Source: Fimenecus sp964540535
GTDB taxonomy: Bacteria > Bacillota > Clostridia > Oscillospirales > Acutalibacteraceae
Assembly: GCA_964540535.1 (NCBI GenBank)
Contig: CAZIMO010000001.1
Coordinates: 239,925 to 303,924, forward strand
Direction of reading: 5' to 3'
Length of the DNA stretch: 64,000 bases
Positions 26,380-34,862 of the stretch are shown here, in pieces (position 1 is the stretch's first letter; each line of letters starts with the position of its first letter). A model generated the notes under the pieces. The model was not told the origin of the DNA. It was given only the letters and a program-made list of their open reading frames with translations, and made no database searches. Position numbers and translations under genes: made by a program.

Positions 26380-27222
26380 TCATGATAATTCTATTCCATT
26401 CAAAACATCGGTTGTAGTCATACCTGTATAGATGTATGCAAGATCATTCAAGGAAAACGGCAATTGCACTGTATTATTAAGTTTAACAATTTTATAGTTT
26501 GTTCGCAGTCGTTCAGTATTCCTAATGATGGAGTCTTTTATAGACGCTTTTTCTATGCTTTCTGCATTTATGAGAATATTGTCAAGTGTTCCGAATTTAT
26601 TCAATAAATATGCAGCTGTTTTGGGTCCAACCTTATCTGCACCCTTGATATTATCTGATGTATCACCAACCAATGACTTGAAATCTGCATATTGTTCAGG
26701 CTCAATATTAAACTTATTCTTTATGTAATCAGGTGTACAAATAACTGTATCCTTTCCACGGTATCGCAGTACTGACACTTTGTTGGTTATAAGCTGAAAA
26801 AAGTCGCTGTCAAATGAGGATATAATAATTTCAGTTTCTTGTCCGTATGTAAACGCATAGCCTGCAACCCAATCATCCGTTTCGCAAGTTTCCGTTTCCG
26901 CAAATTTGATATCTAAATAAGCAAGTGCAGCATATACATCCGGCAGTTGTGAAAAAGGTGTTTCTTGCTTCGGAATTTGACTATAATCAACACGGGTTGC
27001 TTTATAATCAGCATTTAACTCAGAACGAGTATTTTCATGTTCTCCGTCAAACAATACTACAATATGTGTAGGCTCTGTCCTGCGAATAATCTTCAATAAT
27101 GCACCTACAAATCCAAGTGTTCCCTGAATCGCCTTTCCCTGCTTATTTACTATCCTTGCAGGCATGCCGAAAAACATTTGAAATAGCAGGTTGCTGCCGT
27201 CAACTATTAACAAACGATTCAT
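26380..27222 (-). CDS. Stand-alone 5'-3' exonuclease / flap nuclease
   Basis: 280 residues resembling the N-terminal nuclease domain of DNA polymerase I. Visible metal-binding and family motifs: LLIVDGSNLLFQMFFG, VVLFDGEHENTRSEL, ETDDWVAGYA, SSFDSDFFQLI, and the helix-hairpin-helix block GDTSDNIKGADKVGPKTAAYLL. I choose the ATG at 27222, where the conserved domain begins and AGAGAGGAA lies upstream; the frame extends upstream without conservation. Likely removes RNA primers or flaps. Similar free-standing nucleases occur in many Firmicutes. Confidence 0.88.
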   Translation of the reverse strand: MNRLLIVDGSNLLFQMFFGMPARIVNKQGKAIQGTLGFVGALLKIIRRTEPTHIVVLFDGEHENTRSELNADYKATRVDYSQIPKQETPFSQLPDVYAALAYLDIKFAETETCETDDWVAGYAFTYGQETEIIISSFDSDFFQLITNKVSVLRYRGKDTVICTPDYIKNKFNIEPEQYADFKSLVGDTSDNIKGADKVGPKTAAYLLNKFGTLDNILINAESIEKASIKDSIIRNTERLRTNYKIVKLNNTVQLPFSLNDLAYIYTGMTTTDVLNGIELS

Positions 27223-27724
27223 AATATGTTCCTCTCTTTCGTCGTAAATATCTTTTGCGGTGTTATAGATTGTCACCGAATTAAGATTTCTTTGTTTTGC
27301 CACTATAAGATACGGCAGCAAGAATAAACCTGTGTAAAATCGTATAAACAGATAAGGCGGCAAATTGCTATAAATTCTTATTTTCAAATTTTTTTGAGGA
27401 TTTTAATATTACTATATAACAAGTAGTAACAGACTAAGAGTTTAACGGTTTCAAATTCCGATTTATCGTCAGCTTATTGTAACACAACGCTCGCTGAAAA
27501 GCAATTATTCCTCAAAGGGTATTATACTTCTTTACGGAATATTCCTCAAAAGCAAAGTTTGCTTATTAAAACCCTGTCCTCTCAAAATTCATAGAAAATC
27601 ATATTATTCCATTGACAATATGAATAAAATAGTTTATAATATTATGGCTGATTAAAAGTAACAATGAATTGCGTAATTAACAATTCTTAATTTTTTCAGC
27701 ACAATATGTATCACAATTTCATAT
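27223..27724. other. Intergenic region upstream of the split tRNA
   Basis: No gene seen in about 500 bases. It holds the tRNA promoter (listed separately) and a short direct repeat, TATTCCTCAAA, near 27507 and 27541. The sequence is AT-rich and has no strong hairpin. Confidence 0.5.
27612..27640 (+). promoter_or_regulatory. Promoter of the native tRNA-Pro gene
   Basis: TTGACA (27612-27617), 17-base spacer, TATAAT (27635-27640), about 85 bases upstream of the interrupted tRNA. It now reads into the integrated element. Confidence 0.7.
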
Positions 27725-27762
27725 CGGGGTGTAGCGCAGATGGTAGCGCGCTTGCTTTGGGA
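27725..27762 (+). pseudogene. 5' half of the native tRNA-Pro(UGG), cut in the anticodon loop (attL)
   Basis: Acceptor strand CGGGGTG, D-arm GCGC...GCGC and the 5' anticodon strand CTTGC are followed by the loop TTTGGGA (27756-27762), after which tRNA similarity stops at once. The acceptor strand pairs with CACTCCG at 47324-47330, one G-U pair, but the complete tRNA nearby pairs CGAGGTG with CACTTCG. This covariation shows the two distant halves were one gene. The 7-base loop is the only sequence shared with the right end and is therefore the likely recombination core. Confidence 0.85.
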
Positions 27763-27931
27763 CTGTGAGATAAGTCATTCAAGTAAAATTCCGGATACCG
27801 CAAAGAGCCTTTAACACTGCGATTTTTCCACTTTCCTATTTTTCAAAAATGTGCTATAATAGCCTTACGACCACATAGTGTCCCACAGTTGCGGATTTTC
27901 TGCTAAAATCCGAGCCAAAAACTGAATAAAT

Positions 27932-28007
27932 CGAGGTGTGGCGCAATTGGTAGCGCGCTTGCTTTGGGAGCAAGATGCTGCAGGTTCGAGTCCTGTCACT
28001 TCGACCA
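27932..28007 (+). tRNA. tRNA-Pro(UGG), complete, carried by the element
   Basis: 76 nt including an encoded CCA. Acceptor CGAGGTG pairs with CACTTCG; anticodon stem CTTGC/GCAAG encloses TTTGGGA with anticodon TGG at 27965-27967; T-arm GCAGG-TTCGAGT-CCTGT. A TATAAT at 27855-27860 and a hairpin CGGATTTT/AAAATCCG at 27892-27912 lie upstream, and a terminator follows. It probably replaces the tRNA function lost when the element split the native gene. Confidence 0.95.
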
Positions 28008-28010
28008 AAT

Positions 28011-28060
28011 TTTGACCGAATTTAGAGGCTTTAACCTCCACTTTCGGTCAATTTTTATAC
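28011..28060 (+). terminator. Terminator of the element-borne tRNA-Pro
   Basis: TTGACCGAA and AGAGG (from 28012) pair with CCTCC and TTCGGTCAA; tail ATTTTTAT. Confidence 0.8.
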
Positions 28061-28107
28061 CTTCTTAGGTGTTTTGCCGCCACTTTTTTTGAAAATTCGT
28101 ATTTTTT

Positions 28108-28133
28108 CTGACCACATAAACAATTGTGGTCAG
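28108..28133. repeat. Inverted repeat near the left end of the element
   Basis: CTGACCACA (28108-28116) and TGTGGTCAG (28125-28133), 8-nt loop. It contains the GACCACAT sequence also found at 27869 and 47157, so it may be a recombinase or excisionase binding site. Confidence 0.5.
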
Positions 28134-28142
28134 CGAAAATCC

Positions 28143-28187
28143 CTTTTCTTTGATTACTGCGGCTCAAAATTTGAACAATATAAAGAG
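28143..28187 (+). repeat. Module-border repeat, copy a
   Basis: CTTTTCTTTGATTACTGCGG followed by CTCAAAATTTGAACAATATAA. Related to copies at 34181, 47031, 48369, 56645 and 57869, all in the same orientation. It lies about 50 bases beyond the integrase stop codon, next to a hairpin (CCGGCT at 28190, AGCCGG at 28219). Confidence 0.6.
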
Positions 28188-28233
28188 TTCCGGCTAATCT
28201 ACCATTAGAGGTTAAATCAGCCGGAGTTTCTTT

Positions 28234-29679
28234 TTATGCGGTTTGCTCTGCCTTGAGCCGTTCTTTCTCGGCGGCGATCTCCGCATTCATCTGTGTAATC
28301 AACTCGGCGAGTTTTTCTTCGCATTCTTCTCTTGTTTTTGCGTATACATTTTTCGGTGTGCGCTTGCCGTGAGCATCGGTCGGCGAGTATCTGCCTTCAA
28401 ACAGGTGGTCATTGATCTGCGTGATGCATCCGGTGCCGGGGCGGCGAATTTTCGGCTGTTTCGGCTCAAACACCGCTCTCTGTGGCGATTTTACCGTTTG
28501 GGCGGGTGTTTGATCCAACTCGCTCAAACTGCCCTCATTTCTGCCGAAACCCTGCTCAATTTTGTTGGCAGCACTCCGCTGCATATTATCGGTGATATGG
28601 GTGTATATATTCAAGGTCGTTTCTGAGGAAATATGACCTATGATCGCCGATAGGGTTTTTACATCCATACCGTTGGCAAGGGCGGTAGTTGCGAAGGTGT
28701 GCCTGAGATCGTGAAAGCGAATATGCTTGCACTCGGCTCTTTCCAAAGTTCTATCGAGAATCTTCCGTACAGCAGAAGGATGGCGAGGTGAATCCACTTT
28801 TACAGGCGACGGGAACATCCACCGTGAGTTTACCTTTTTCTTATACTCCGCAAGGATTTTTACGATGTCCGATGGAAGTATCACGGTGCGGATGGAGGAT
28901 TTTGTCTTTGGCGCAGAAATATGAATCTGTCCTTTTACCGTTGTTGCCTGACGGGAGATGTGAAGCTCTCCTGTCTGCATATTAAGATCTTCCCATTGCA
29001 GAGCCACGATTTCACCTCGGCGCATTCCTGTGCAGAGTTCGAGAAGGAACAGTTCGAAGTAGCCGTCTGCTTTGGCTTGTAATATAAACCTCTGCATTTC
29101 CTCACGAGTCAGTACTTGAATCTCTTTTGCCTTCTTTGGCGGCAGTTTGCAACCAATCGCAGGGTTAATGCGTATGAGACCGTCTGCGACCGCCTTTTCC
29201 AGACCTTTGCGACATACGGCGTGACAACTGCGTATCATACGGTCGGACAAGCCTTTGCCGTATAGTTCGGTTCGCACCTGCCTGCCGCCGTTTTTCAGTC
29301 GGCTGTAGAACTGTTGCAGATCGTTTTGCGTTAATTCGCTTAACGGTAGTTTGCCAATATTCGTCACTACATGATTGTATATTAAGTTTTCGTAATGGGC
29401 CTGTGTTGTCGGTCGTATCCGCTGTTTTTCATATTGCTGATACCAGAAATCCATCCAATCACCGAATGTCATATTTGATTTAACCTTGCCGGTGAGCTGC
29501 ACGCCGCATTGTTCTTTTAACTGCTCTAATTTTTCAAGACATTTACCTTTTTCCATCGCAGTGACATTCTTGGTGATAGGGAGACCTTTTTCACCGTAGC
29601 CGATGACGATGCGAGCTTCCCATCGACCGTCTGCTCGTTTTCGCAAGGTGCCTTCGCCTTGCTTTCTTCTTTTACTCAT
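28234..29679 (-). CDS. Tyrosine recombinase (integrase) with N- and C-terminal AP2-like domains
   Basis: 481 residues. N-terminal AP2-like DNA-binding domain (GEGTLRKRADGRWEARIVIG), SAM-like core-binding domain (about 65-165), and a catalytic domain with Arg in TGMRRGEIVALQW, His-Arg in FHDLRHTFAT, His in IGHISS and the nucleophile in NIYTHI. After it a second AP2-like unit occurs (PGTGCITQINDHLFEGRYSP, YAKTREECEEKL), an uncommon C-terminal duplication also seen in the chimera at 48418. Start ATG at 29679 follows AGAGGGGGTG. It begins four bases after the upstream recombinase, so both are coexpressed. It may act at the tRNA site or at the border repeat; which of the two integrases does which is unknown. 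Confidence 0.92.
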   Translation of the reverse strand: MSKRRKQGEGTLRKRADGRWEARIVIGYGEKGLPITKNVTAMEKGKCLEKLEQLKEQCGVQLTGKVKSNMTFGDWMDFWYQQYEKQRIRPTTQAHYENLIYNHVVTNIGKLPLSELTQNDLQQFYSRLKNGGRQVRTELYGKGLSDRMIRSCHAVCRKGLEKAVADGLIRINPAIGCKLPPKKAKEIQVLTREEMQRFILQAKADGYFELFLLELCTGMRRGEIVALQWEDLNMQTGELHISRQATTVKGQIHISAPKTKSSIRTVILPSDIVKILAEYKKKVNSRWMFPSPVKVDSPRHPSAVRKILDRTLERAECKHIRFHDLRHTFATTALANGMDVKTLSAIIGHISSETTLNIYTHITDNMQRSAANKIEQGFGRNEGSLSELDQTPAQTVKSPQRAVFEPKQPKIRRPGTGCITQINDHLFEGRYSPTDAHGKRTPKNVYAKTREECEEKLAELITQMNAEIAAEKERLKAEQTA

Positions 29680-29683
29680 GGTT

Positions 29684-30955
29684 TCACCCCCTCTTGCGGT
29701 ACCCAAAATCTTCTTGTCGCTCCTGTTCGTCGTTTGAAGATTTTGACCGCTGCGCCATTGCTTGCTCCCTGTTTCCGCCACCGGCGGCGGTCGCAAGCAA
29801 TGCCTCTCCGAAGATATCATGCATAAAGCCGCCGACGATATTCGAGGCTCTCTGTTGCATATCGGTTGTCACGTGGGTGTAGGTGTCGAGTGTAAAGCTC
29901 GCATTGGTATGCCCAAGGATTCCCGATAGCGTTTTAGCATCCACTCCGCTTGTGAGTGCGTGGGTTGCGAAGGTATGCCGTAGATCGTGGAAGCGTATAT
30001 TGGGAAGCCCTGCTTTTTGGAGCAGTTGTTTCATCTTTCGATATGCCGCCGGCGGTGCTACGGGAAATTCGGGGCGAAGCGGATCGGTGAAAATCCATTC
30101 CGTTTTTGCATTCTTTTTTCGTTCTCGCAGCACATTGGCTGTGCTGACGGGCAGATAGAAGCTTCTCTTGCCTTTGCCTGTTTTGGTTTCGCCTTCGACG
30201 ATCACGCCGTTTTTTAAATTGATACTGCGGTTGATGTTCAGTTTGCCTTCGACTTCATCGAAGTCCGTCCACTTGAGACCGCATATCTCACCGCGCCGAA
30301 GTCCTGTTGTCAGCTCGGTGTAGAAGAAATCCCGCCAGTGTTCCTCTGCATTGACCAGCTTCATGAATGATGCAAGCTGCTCGTCCGTCAGCACCTGCAT
30401 CTCCTTTTTTATAACCTTTGGCACGGTTGTACCGTTTGTCGGGTTCTTGGATATGAGGTGTTCCTTTACCGCCATATCCAAGGCTTCGTGAAGCATACAG
30501 TGTATCCGCACTACCGAGGCATCCGACAGTCCTTCACCCAAAATATGCCTACGTTTAATTCTGCCGTTTTTTCTCAAATTATTATAGAATTTCTGAATGT
30601 CGGCGGTTGTGAGGAACGCCACCGGCTTTTCTCCAAGCGCAGGTTTGATATACCTTTTCGCGTAGGATATATAGCTGTTCAGCGTACTCTCACGCACCGT
30701 GCCGGTCATATACTCGGCGATCCACTTATCAAGCCACTCGCCGAGAGACATATTGCTTTCCTCGGTCAGCTCGGCATCTCGGAATTCGTCGATTTTCTGA
30801 TGAAGCTTATCGATCAGTTCCTTTTGTGTTTTTGCGTAGACATAGCGGAAGATGGGATCGCCGTTTTCCTTATGACCGACAACGATACGACCTTCCCATT
30901 GTCCTTTCTTCTTTTGGCGAATCATTCCTTCGCCTGATGGTCTTCGTTTTGCCAC
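29684..30955 (-). CDS. Second tyrosine recombinase (integrase)
   Basis: 423 residues with the same order: AP2-like N-terminal domain (GEGMIRQKKKGQWEGRIVVG), core-binding domain, catalytic Arg in TGLRRGEICGLKW, FHDLRHTFAT, LGHTNASFT and TYTHV. The start is a GTG at 30955 directly after AAGGAGGTGATTATC, the best ribosome binding site available; an upstream ATG at 31021 has none. Related to, but clearly distinct from, the recombinase that follows. Tandem integrases are seen in some IMEs and may divide labour, form heteromeric complexes or reflect capture of a second element. Confidence 0.9.
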   Translation of the reverse strand: MAKRRPSGEGMIRQKKKGQWEGRIVVGHKENGDPIFRYVYAKTQKELIDKLHQKIDEFRDAELTEESNMSLGEWLDKWIAEYMTGTVRESTLNSYISYAKRYIKPALGEKPVAFLTTADIQKFYNNLRKNGRIKRRHILGEGLSDASVVRIHCMLHEALDMAVKEHLISKNPTNGTTVPKVIKKEMQVLTDEQLASFMKLVNAEEHWRDFFYTELTTGLRRGEICGLKWTDFDEVEGKLNINRSINLKNGVIVEGETKTGKGKRSFYLPVSTANVLRERKKNAKTEWIFTDPLRPEFPVAPPAAYRKMKQLLQKAGLPNIRFHDLRHTFATHALTSGVDAKTLSGILGHTNASFTLDTYTHVTTDMQQRASNIVGGFMHDIFGEALLATAAGGGNREQAMAQRSKSSNDEQERQEDFGYRKRG

Positions 30956-31084
30956 GATAATCACCTCCTTGCAACACAACACAATACCACATACTTTTTC
31001 GAATATCCAGCGATTTTGCATCGGATGTTCGAATAATTTTTGGTTGATCGAAGTTGCGCATAAAATGTATGCGCAACCTCATTT

Positions 31085-32416
31085 TTACATCGTCTGCGTT
31101 GGCTCATTGTAGTCGTATGCCACACCCTTATCCGTTTTCAAACCGTGCTCCGCCTTCTTTGCTTCGATGGCAGACATCAGCTTTCTGTCGATCTGTCTGC
31201 CGAGACGATTGGCGTATCTGTTATAATTGTTTTGGAACAGTTTTAGGAAGGAACGGAACACATTTGTGAACAGGAACCCAACCTTTTGCTCGGTGGAGTA
31301 ACCGGTGTTTACAAGATAATTATCCATCTGCACCGCCGCCCTGATGATGTCATTCTTCAGACTGCGGAACTCTTTATTATCTTCCAGAGGAATATCGGGC
31401 TCTTTCTTTTCGTAATACAGTGAGAGCTTCTCCCGATTGATTTTATTCCACTCGGCATAGAGTTCAGCAACATCTTCATCCTTTGCAAACTCAGCTACGA
31501 TTTTGTTTACCGTTTCTTTAATATCTTTCGGCAGATAACCGTACACCTTTTTGCCAGAATGGTTTTTAAGCTGCTGACGGAGAGCTTCAAATAAATATTG
31601 CGTCTCCCAGCTTACCGGATACATAGAGAAGGCATCATCTATCAGATCCTTGACTCGCTCTTTGACCAAGTCGCGCTGCTGTGTTTCCATTTGGAACAGC
31701 TTATACTGTTCGTTGCGAAAAATATCGTTACCGAACAGACTGCGCATATCCTGAATGGTTTTCTTGGTGATCCAACCTTGTTTGCCGTCCTTCGAGTACA
31801 CCACCAAGTGTATATGCGGATGGTGATCCTTGTTGTGAAAACCGGCATACCATCGGAGGTTGGAGAGGCTGATGTTGTGCGCTTCGGCAAGCTCAGTAAC
31901 ATTGCGGCGGACTAAATCTTTCCACGCCTGTGCGTTGTTGTATCCGAGCCGTTCTGCATCCTCACGGCGAAGGCTGATGATGTGAGAATAAACGATACCG
32001 CCGTTGGCGTTCACCTCATCTGCAACCGCATCCAAGTCTATGGCATCATCGCTCTGCGAGAACAGACCGTGGGAGCCGATTTTCTCAACACCGGGACGCT
32101 CTGCAATATACGAAACCAATTTATCGAGGCGGCGCACATCGTCACGCTCTATCACCGCATCAATAAAATTTGTTGCGGTGGATTTTGTAGAGTCGCTTTC
32201 ATAATTTTTATACTCCACATACTCTCGGCTGTGAGGAAAGGATTTCAGCACCTCAGCAATCAGTCGCTGTTGCCTGACGGTTGACGGCGAGTGATCAATT
32301 CCGGTCGGAAGTTTTTCAACGCTCTCGCGCGTTCCGATATACCGGAGCAATTTTCCTGTGTTAGTTCGCGCCGGGTTTTTATAATAGTTGCAAGTGAAAA
32401 ATATTTTTGCCATCAT
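31085..32416 (-). CDS. MobP-type relaxase
   Basis: 443 residues. The metal-binding histidine triad is in FHNKDHHPHIHLVVYSKDG, and the block SHIISLRREDAERLGYNNAQ with YAGFHNKDH matches Firmicute MobP2/MobP3 relaxases. It would nick at oriT and pilot the strand for conjugative mobilization. The catalytic tyrosine should lie in the first 30 residues, where several occur (FFTCNYYKN, LLRYIG). The first ATG overlaps the upstream accessory gene by four bases (ATGA type), so translation is coupled. No mating-pair genes are present, which makes the element mobilizable, not self-transmissible. Confidence 0.88.
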   Translation of the reverse strand: MMAKIFFTCNYYKNPARTNTGKLLRYIGTRESVEKLPTGIDHSPSTVRQQRLIAEVLKSFPHSREYVEYKNYESDSTKSTATNFIDAVIERDDVRRLDKLVSYIAERPGVEKIGSHGLFSQSDDAIDLDAVADEVNANGGIVYSHIISLRREDAERLGYNNAQAWKDLVRRNVTELAEAHNISLSNLRWYAGFHNKDHHPHIHLVVYSKDGKQGWITKKTIQDMRSLFGNDIFRNEQYKLFQMETQQRDLVKERVKDLIDDAFSMYPVSWETQYLFEALRQQLKNHSGKKVYGYLPKDIKETVNKIVAEFAKDEDVAELYAEWNKINREKLSLYYEKKEPDIPLEDNKEFRSLKNDIIRAAVQMDNYLVNTGYSTEQKVGFLFTNVFRSFLKLFQNNYNRYANRLGRQIDRKLMSAIEAKKAEHGLKTDKGVAYDYNEPTQTM

Positions 32417-32838
32417 TCATTACCGTCCTCGTCGTACTGATACCGATAGGCATTTTCAAACTGAACTCTACCGTTGTTGGAAGCAACATCACGGCAGCAC
32501 ATATCGTTGAGGCGGTACAGTGTATCTTCGTCAAGCTCGCCTCGACTCACCGCAATATGATTTTGTTTGGCAACCTCAACTGCCAATTTGAAAATTATTT
32601 CGGATAGGTTCCTCTCGATATCCACCATCTGACTTTTCATCACGGATGACAGGATCGGCGCGATATAATCGATATTCTTTTCGTTGCGCAGATAGCCGAT
32701 ATAGAACTCAATCGCTTTGTTTATAAAATCGTTTTGCGATTTAGCGTATCCGTTATCCACGAACTTGTTTACTTCCGCATCCTGTTCCGCCGTCATATAT
32801 AGCGGAAATCTGCGTTTTTTGCTTGATTTTTCAGCCAT
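32413..32838 (-). CDS. Mobilization accessory protein (MobC-like)
   Basis: 141 residues. N-terminal part RRFPLYMTAEQDAEVNKFVDNG with KSQNDFINKAIEFYI reads like a ribbon-helix-helix DNA-binding domain; the rest is helical. Position directly before the relaxase, overlapping it, is that of MobC-type proteins that bind oriT and help form the relaxosome. The ATG at 32838 follows AAGGAGATAAAA. Upstream frame to 32979 is unsupported. Function is inferred from position and fold impression. Confidence 0.75.
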   Translation of the reverse strand: MAEKSSKKRRFPLYMTAEQDAEVNKFVDNGYAKSQNDFINKAIEFYIGYLRNEKNIDYIAPILSSVMKSQMVDIERNLSEIIFKLAVEVAKQNHIAVSRGELDEDTLYRLNDMCCRDVASNNGRVQFENAYRYQYDEDGNE

Positions 32839-32844
32839 TTTTAT

Positions 32845-33085
32845 CTCCTTTCTGCAAGACCCCATAACAAAGGCATTGACTTTTTCGTAAAATCCCCCAA
32901 CGGTCGGCTCTGCCGTCCGAAGTAGGTGGTGCGGGATGACCCCGAACTTTAACCTGCTTGTCGTAATGACAGCTTTCACTCACTCGTTTCCGTGCCAAAA
33001 GGCACGAAAAGCTCGTCCGTTCCAGTGTCCTTACTCTTTCCCACCGAAATTATTCATTTCGGTGGGAGCCCTGTTATTGACGGCA
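32845..33085. other. Candidate oriT: structured region upstream of the mobilization genes
   Basis: 240 bases without a gene, rich in inverted repeats: perfect 12-bp arms TCCCACCGAAAT (33039-33050) and ATTTCGGTGGGA (33056-33067), CGTGCC-AAAA-GGCACG (32991-33006), and ACGG...CCGT near 32901. Short GC-rich inverted repeats before mobC and the relaxase gene are typical of transfer origins. The nick site cannot be placed by eye. One of the hairpins may instead terminate the upstream HTH gene. Confidence 0.45.
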
Positions 33086-33526
33086 TCAAACCGCTACTCT
33101 GGGGTATTTACGGTCGTATTCAGCCAGTTTTGCCATCGTGGCTTGCCGACGCATTTCCTCGTCCAAGCGTATCATCTGCTGCTCGTAGTGATACGCAATC
33201 GCTTCTTCAATCGGACGTATGGTATAGAGCAAATTACCGTTGCGCTTTTCACCTTTCTTCGTGATGACAGAGGTCGGCTCGGTTGTGATCAACCGCTTCT
33301 CGACCAGACCGTCCACATATTTTTTGACGGTGTTGTTGCTCATACCAACCGCTTCGCCGATTGTTTTATAACTTGGGTGGCACTGAAATGTTTTCCGATC
33401 TTCACGATACATGAGGTAGGTGTAGACCAAGATTTCACCACCGCTGAGTCCCAGCGAGAAGATTTCATTCGGCAGAGGAAAATAATTTTTCACTGCATCT
33501 CTCTTTGGGTAGCGGTTGTATTTCAA
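33086..33526 (-). CDS. Winged-helix protein (HTH_36-like), possible replication or control protein of the element
   Basis: 146 residues. A winged HTH spans residues about 15-95: LSGGEILVYTYLMYRED, CHPSYKTIGEAVGMSNNTVKKYVDGLVEKRLI. This pattern is found in replication-initiator-like and regulatory proteins of Gram-positive mobile elements. The C-terminal third is helical and charged. It overlaps the excisionase-type gene upstream by four bases and shares its promoter. The exact role is unknown; a Rep function is possible, but no origin is visible. Confidence 0.75.
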   Translation of the reverse strand: MKYNRYPKRDAVKNYFPLPNEIFSLGLSGGEILVYTYLMYREDRKTFQCHPSYKTIGEAVGMSNNTVKKYVDGLVEKRLITTEPTSVITKKGEKRNGNLLYTIRPIEEAIAYHYEQQMIRLDEEMRRQATMAKLAEYDRKYPRVAV

Positions 33527-33732
33527 CGGTTACCTCCTGACTGTGCTTCGATCCACTGACGGAATTTTTCCTTTTCCACGAACTTACGATTGCCCACCTT
33601 GAAGGTTGGGAAATCCTTTTCTTGCATCAACTCATACGCCGAGGAGATGGCGATGCCCAGCGCTTTTGCTACCGTATCTGCATTAAGGAACAGCGGCAGC
33701 TCGTCATAGTTTTTAAACATACATTCTTTCAT
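33523..33732 (-). CDS. Excisionase-type HTH protein
   Basis: 69 residues, the MerR-like winged helix of the Xis/AlpA group: LFLNADTVAKALGIAISSAYELM, then FPTFKVGNRKFVEKEKFRQWIE. In integrative elements such proteins bind next to att sites and bias the recombinase toward excision. First gene of the mobility operon, preceded by a consensus promoter at 34099-34127 and a long leader. A regulator of cargo genes is the alternative. Confidence 0.82.
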   Translation of the reverse strand: MKECMFKNYDELPLFLNADTVAKALGIAISSAYELMQEKDFPTFKVGNRKFVEKEKFRQWIEAQSGGNR

Positions 33733-34098
33733 AGCAATATTTTCCTTTCATTGTTTTTGCCGTGGTTTCAGAACTTACGGCGCGTTCTTTGCTACCGCCC
33801 TGAGCCTTCACTTAAGGCGGCTTGACTGATACAATCATCAGACCACTCCTTTCTTCAGTTTTATTTATGATCTGCTCACATGAAAAGTGGGAGCAGTATT
33901 CATATTGCGGAAAATACAAAAAGGCTCGCACATAAAAGCCACTTGCCATAAGTGACTTACTATGTACGAGCCTTAACTTTATAAATCAGTTTTCAGCTAC
34001 CGTAACAGAATGATCGGCTGCTCCCGGCGTTTCAAAAAATAATCTTGAAACCATTTATGTTTTATTCAGTTGTATACCGAATTTTTGTTCGGTAATTT

Positions 34099-34127
34099 AG
34101 TATAACACAAAATCAACTTTCTGTCAA
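34099..34127 (-). promoter_or_regulatory. Promoter of the mobility operon
   Basis: Minus strand TTGACA (34122-34127), 17-base spacer, TATACT (34099-34104). An inverted repeat (34076-34093) just downstream could be an operator. The leader to the excisionase gene is about 360 bases. Confidence 0.75.
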
Positions 34128-34180
34128 TATTTTCTGCGCTGTTATGTATATTTCTTTTCTGTTCGGGGAATAATAATATT

Positions 34181-34213
34181 TTTTCTTTGATTACAGCAAC
34201 GCAATTTTGAAAG
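34181..34213 (+). repeat. Module-border repeat, copy b
   Basis: TTTTCTTTGATTACAGCAAC then GCAATTTTGAAAG. Most diverged of the TTTCTTTG copies. It separates the mobility genes on the left from the defence cargo on the right, with a hairpin (34216-34254) on its right. Confidence 0.5.
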
Positions 34214-34319
34214 CTAAAAGAGGTTGCGCATACATTTTAGCACGAACCTCTTTTGCTTTTTTCTGCAGTTGATTTCGTTTACGCACCACGGCAGGGGGAG
34301 AGACAATGTGTTTCTTTAT

Positions 34320-34862
34320 TTATCCATCTCCAAATATATCATCGCAAGCTGCTTTGAGTATGATTTTTGACACATCGTTCATATCCTGTTTGGCTTCACA
34401 AAAATCTGTGTATTCTTGCTCGATCGCATATAGGCGATACCTGTGTTTACCATCTGCTATTTCAAATATGTTCGTGCATCCCCACAGTCGCTTGCCGACC
34501 GCCATCCAGTTGTTATCCTCAGTCGAGTATTGAAGATTTCGGAAGGTCGGCTTGATGCATCGACAGTATGTATTTTTGACCTTAACCAAAATCTGCTCAA
34601 CCGCAATGTCCTCTGCCTTCATCATGTATGGAAACCCCCAAGTATTGATGTGTTCCCATACATGGTTTTTTAGAATTGTTACTGTTTTTTCAATGCAATT
34701 TACCATCTGCTGCCCGATGGATATTTCCGAACTTTTCTTGTCCTTTTCGATTGCCTTTATAAAATCCGCAACTTCTTTCTTTGTTCCGTAATAATTTTTA
34801 CTACCGGGACATATCGGAGAGGCGGAGTAATCATCAATGCATACTGCAAAGTACCTACTCAT
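34320..34862 (-). CDS. Hypothetical protein
   Basis: 180 residues, soluble, Cys- and Tyr-containing, no recognised motif. It begins MSRYFAVCIDDYSASPICPG and has a repetitive Lys/Glu helix around residues 35-60. Start at 34862 is supported by GGTGGAAG upstream and by ATGA overlap with the preceding DUF6809-like gene; the longer frame to 35048 runs through that gene. Last gene of the leftward cargo transcript. Confidence 0.6.
   Translation of the reverse strand: MSRYFAVCIDDYSASPICPGSKNYYGTKKEVADFIKAIEKDKKSSEISIGQQMVNCIEKTVTILKNHVWEHINTWGFPYMMKAEDIAVEQILVKVKNTYCRCIKPTFRNLQYSTEDNNWMAVGKRLWGCTNIFEIADGKHRYRLYAIEQEYTDFCEAKQDMNDVSKIILKAACDDIFGDG

Larger units (their letters stand above)
33733..34319. 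other. Gene-free leader and border region with hairpins
   Basis: No gene seen in 587 bases. It contains the mobility-operon promoter, a long imperfect hairpin at 33921-33974 (AAGGCTCG...CGAGCCTT outer stem, CACTT...AAGTG inner stem), the inverted repeat ACCGAA-TTTTTG-TTCGGT at 34076-34093, border-repeat copy b at 34181, and a 10-bp stem AAAAGAGGTT/AACCTCTTTT at 34216-34254. Confidence 0.6.

Noticed and set aside
28143..28231. Border repeats as simple intrinsic terminators
   Set aside because: The repeat sequence itself is outside the hairpin arms in copies a and b, and the neighbouring hairpins differ in sequence, so termination alone does not explain its conservation.
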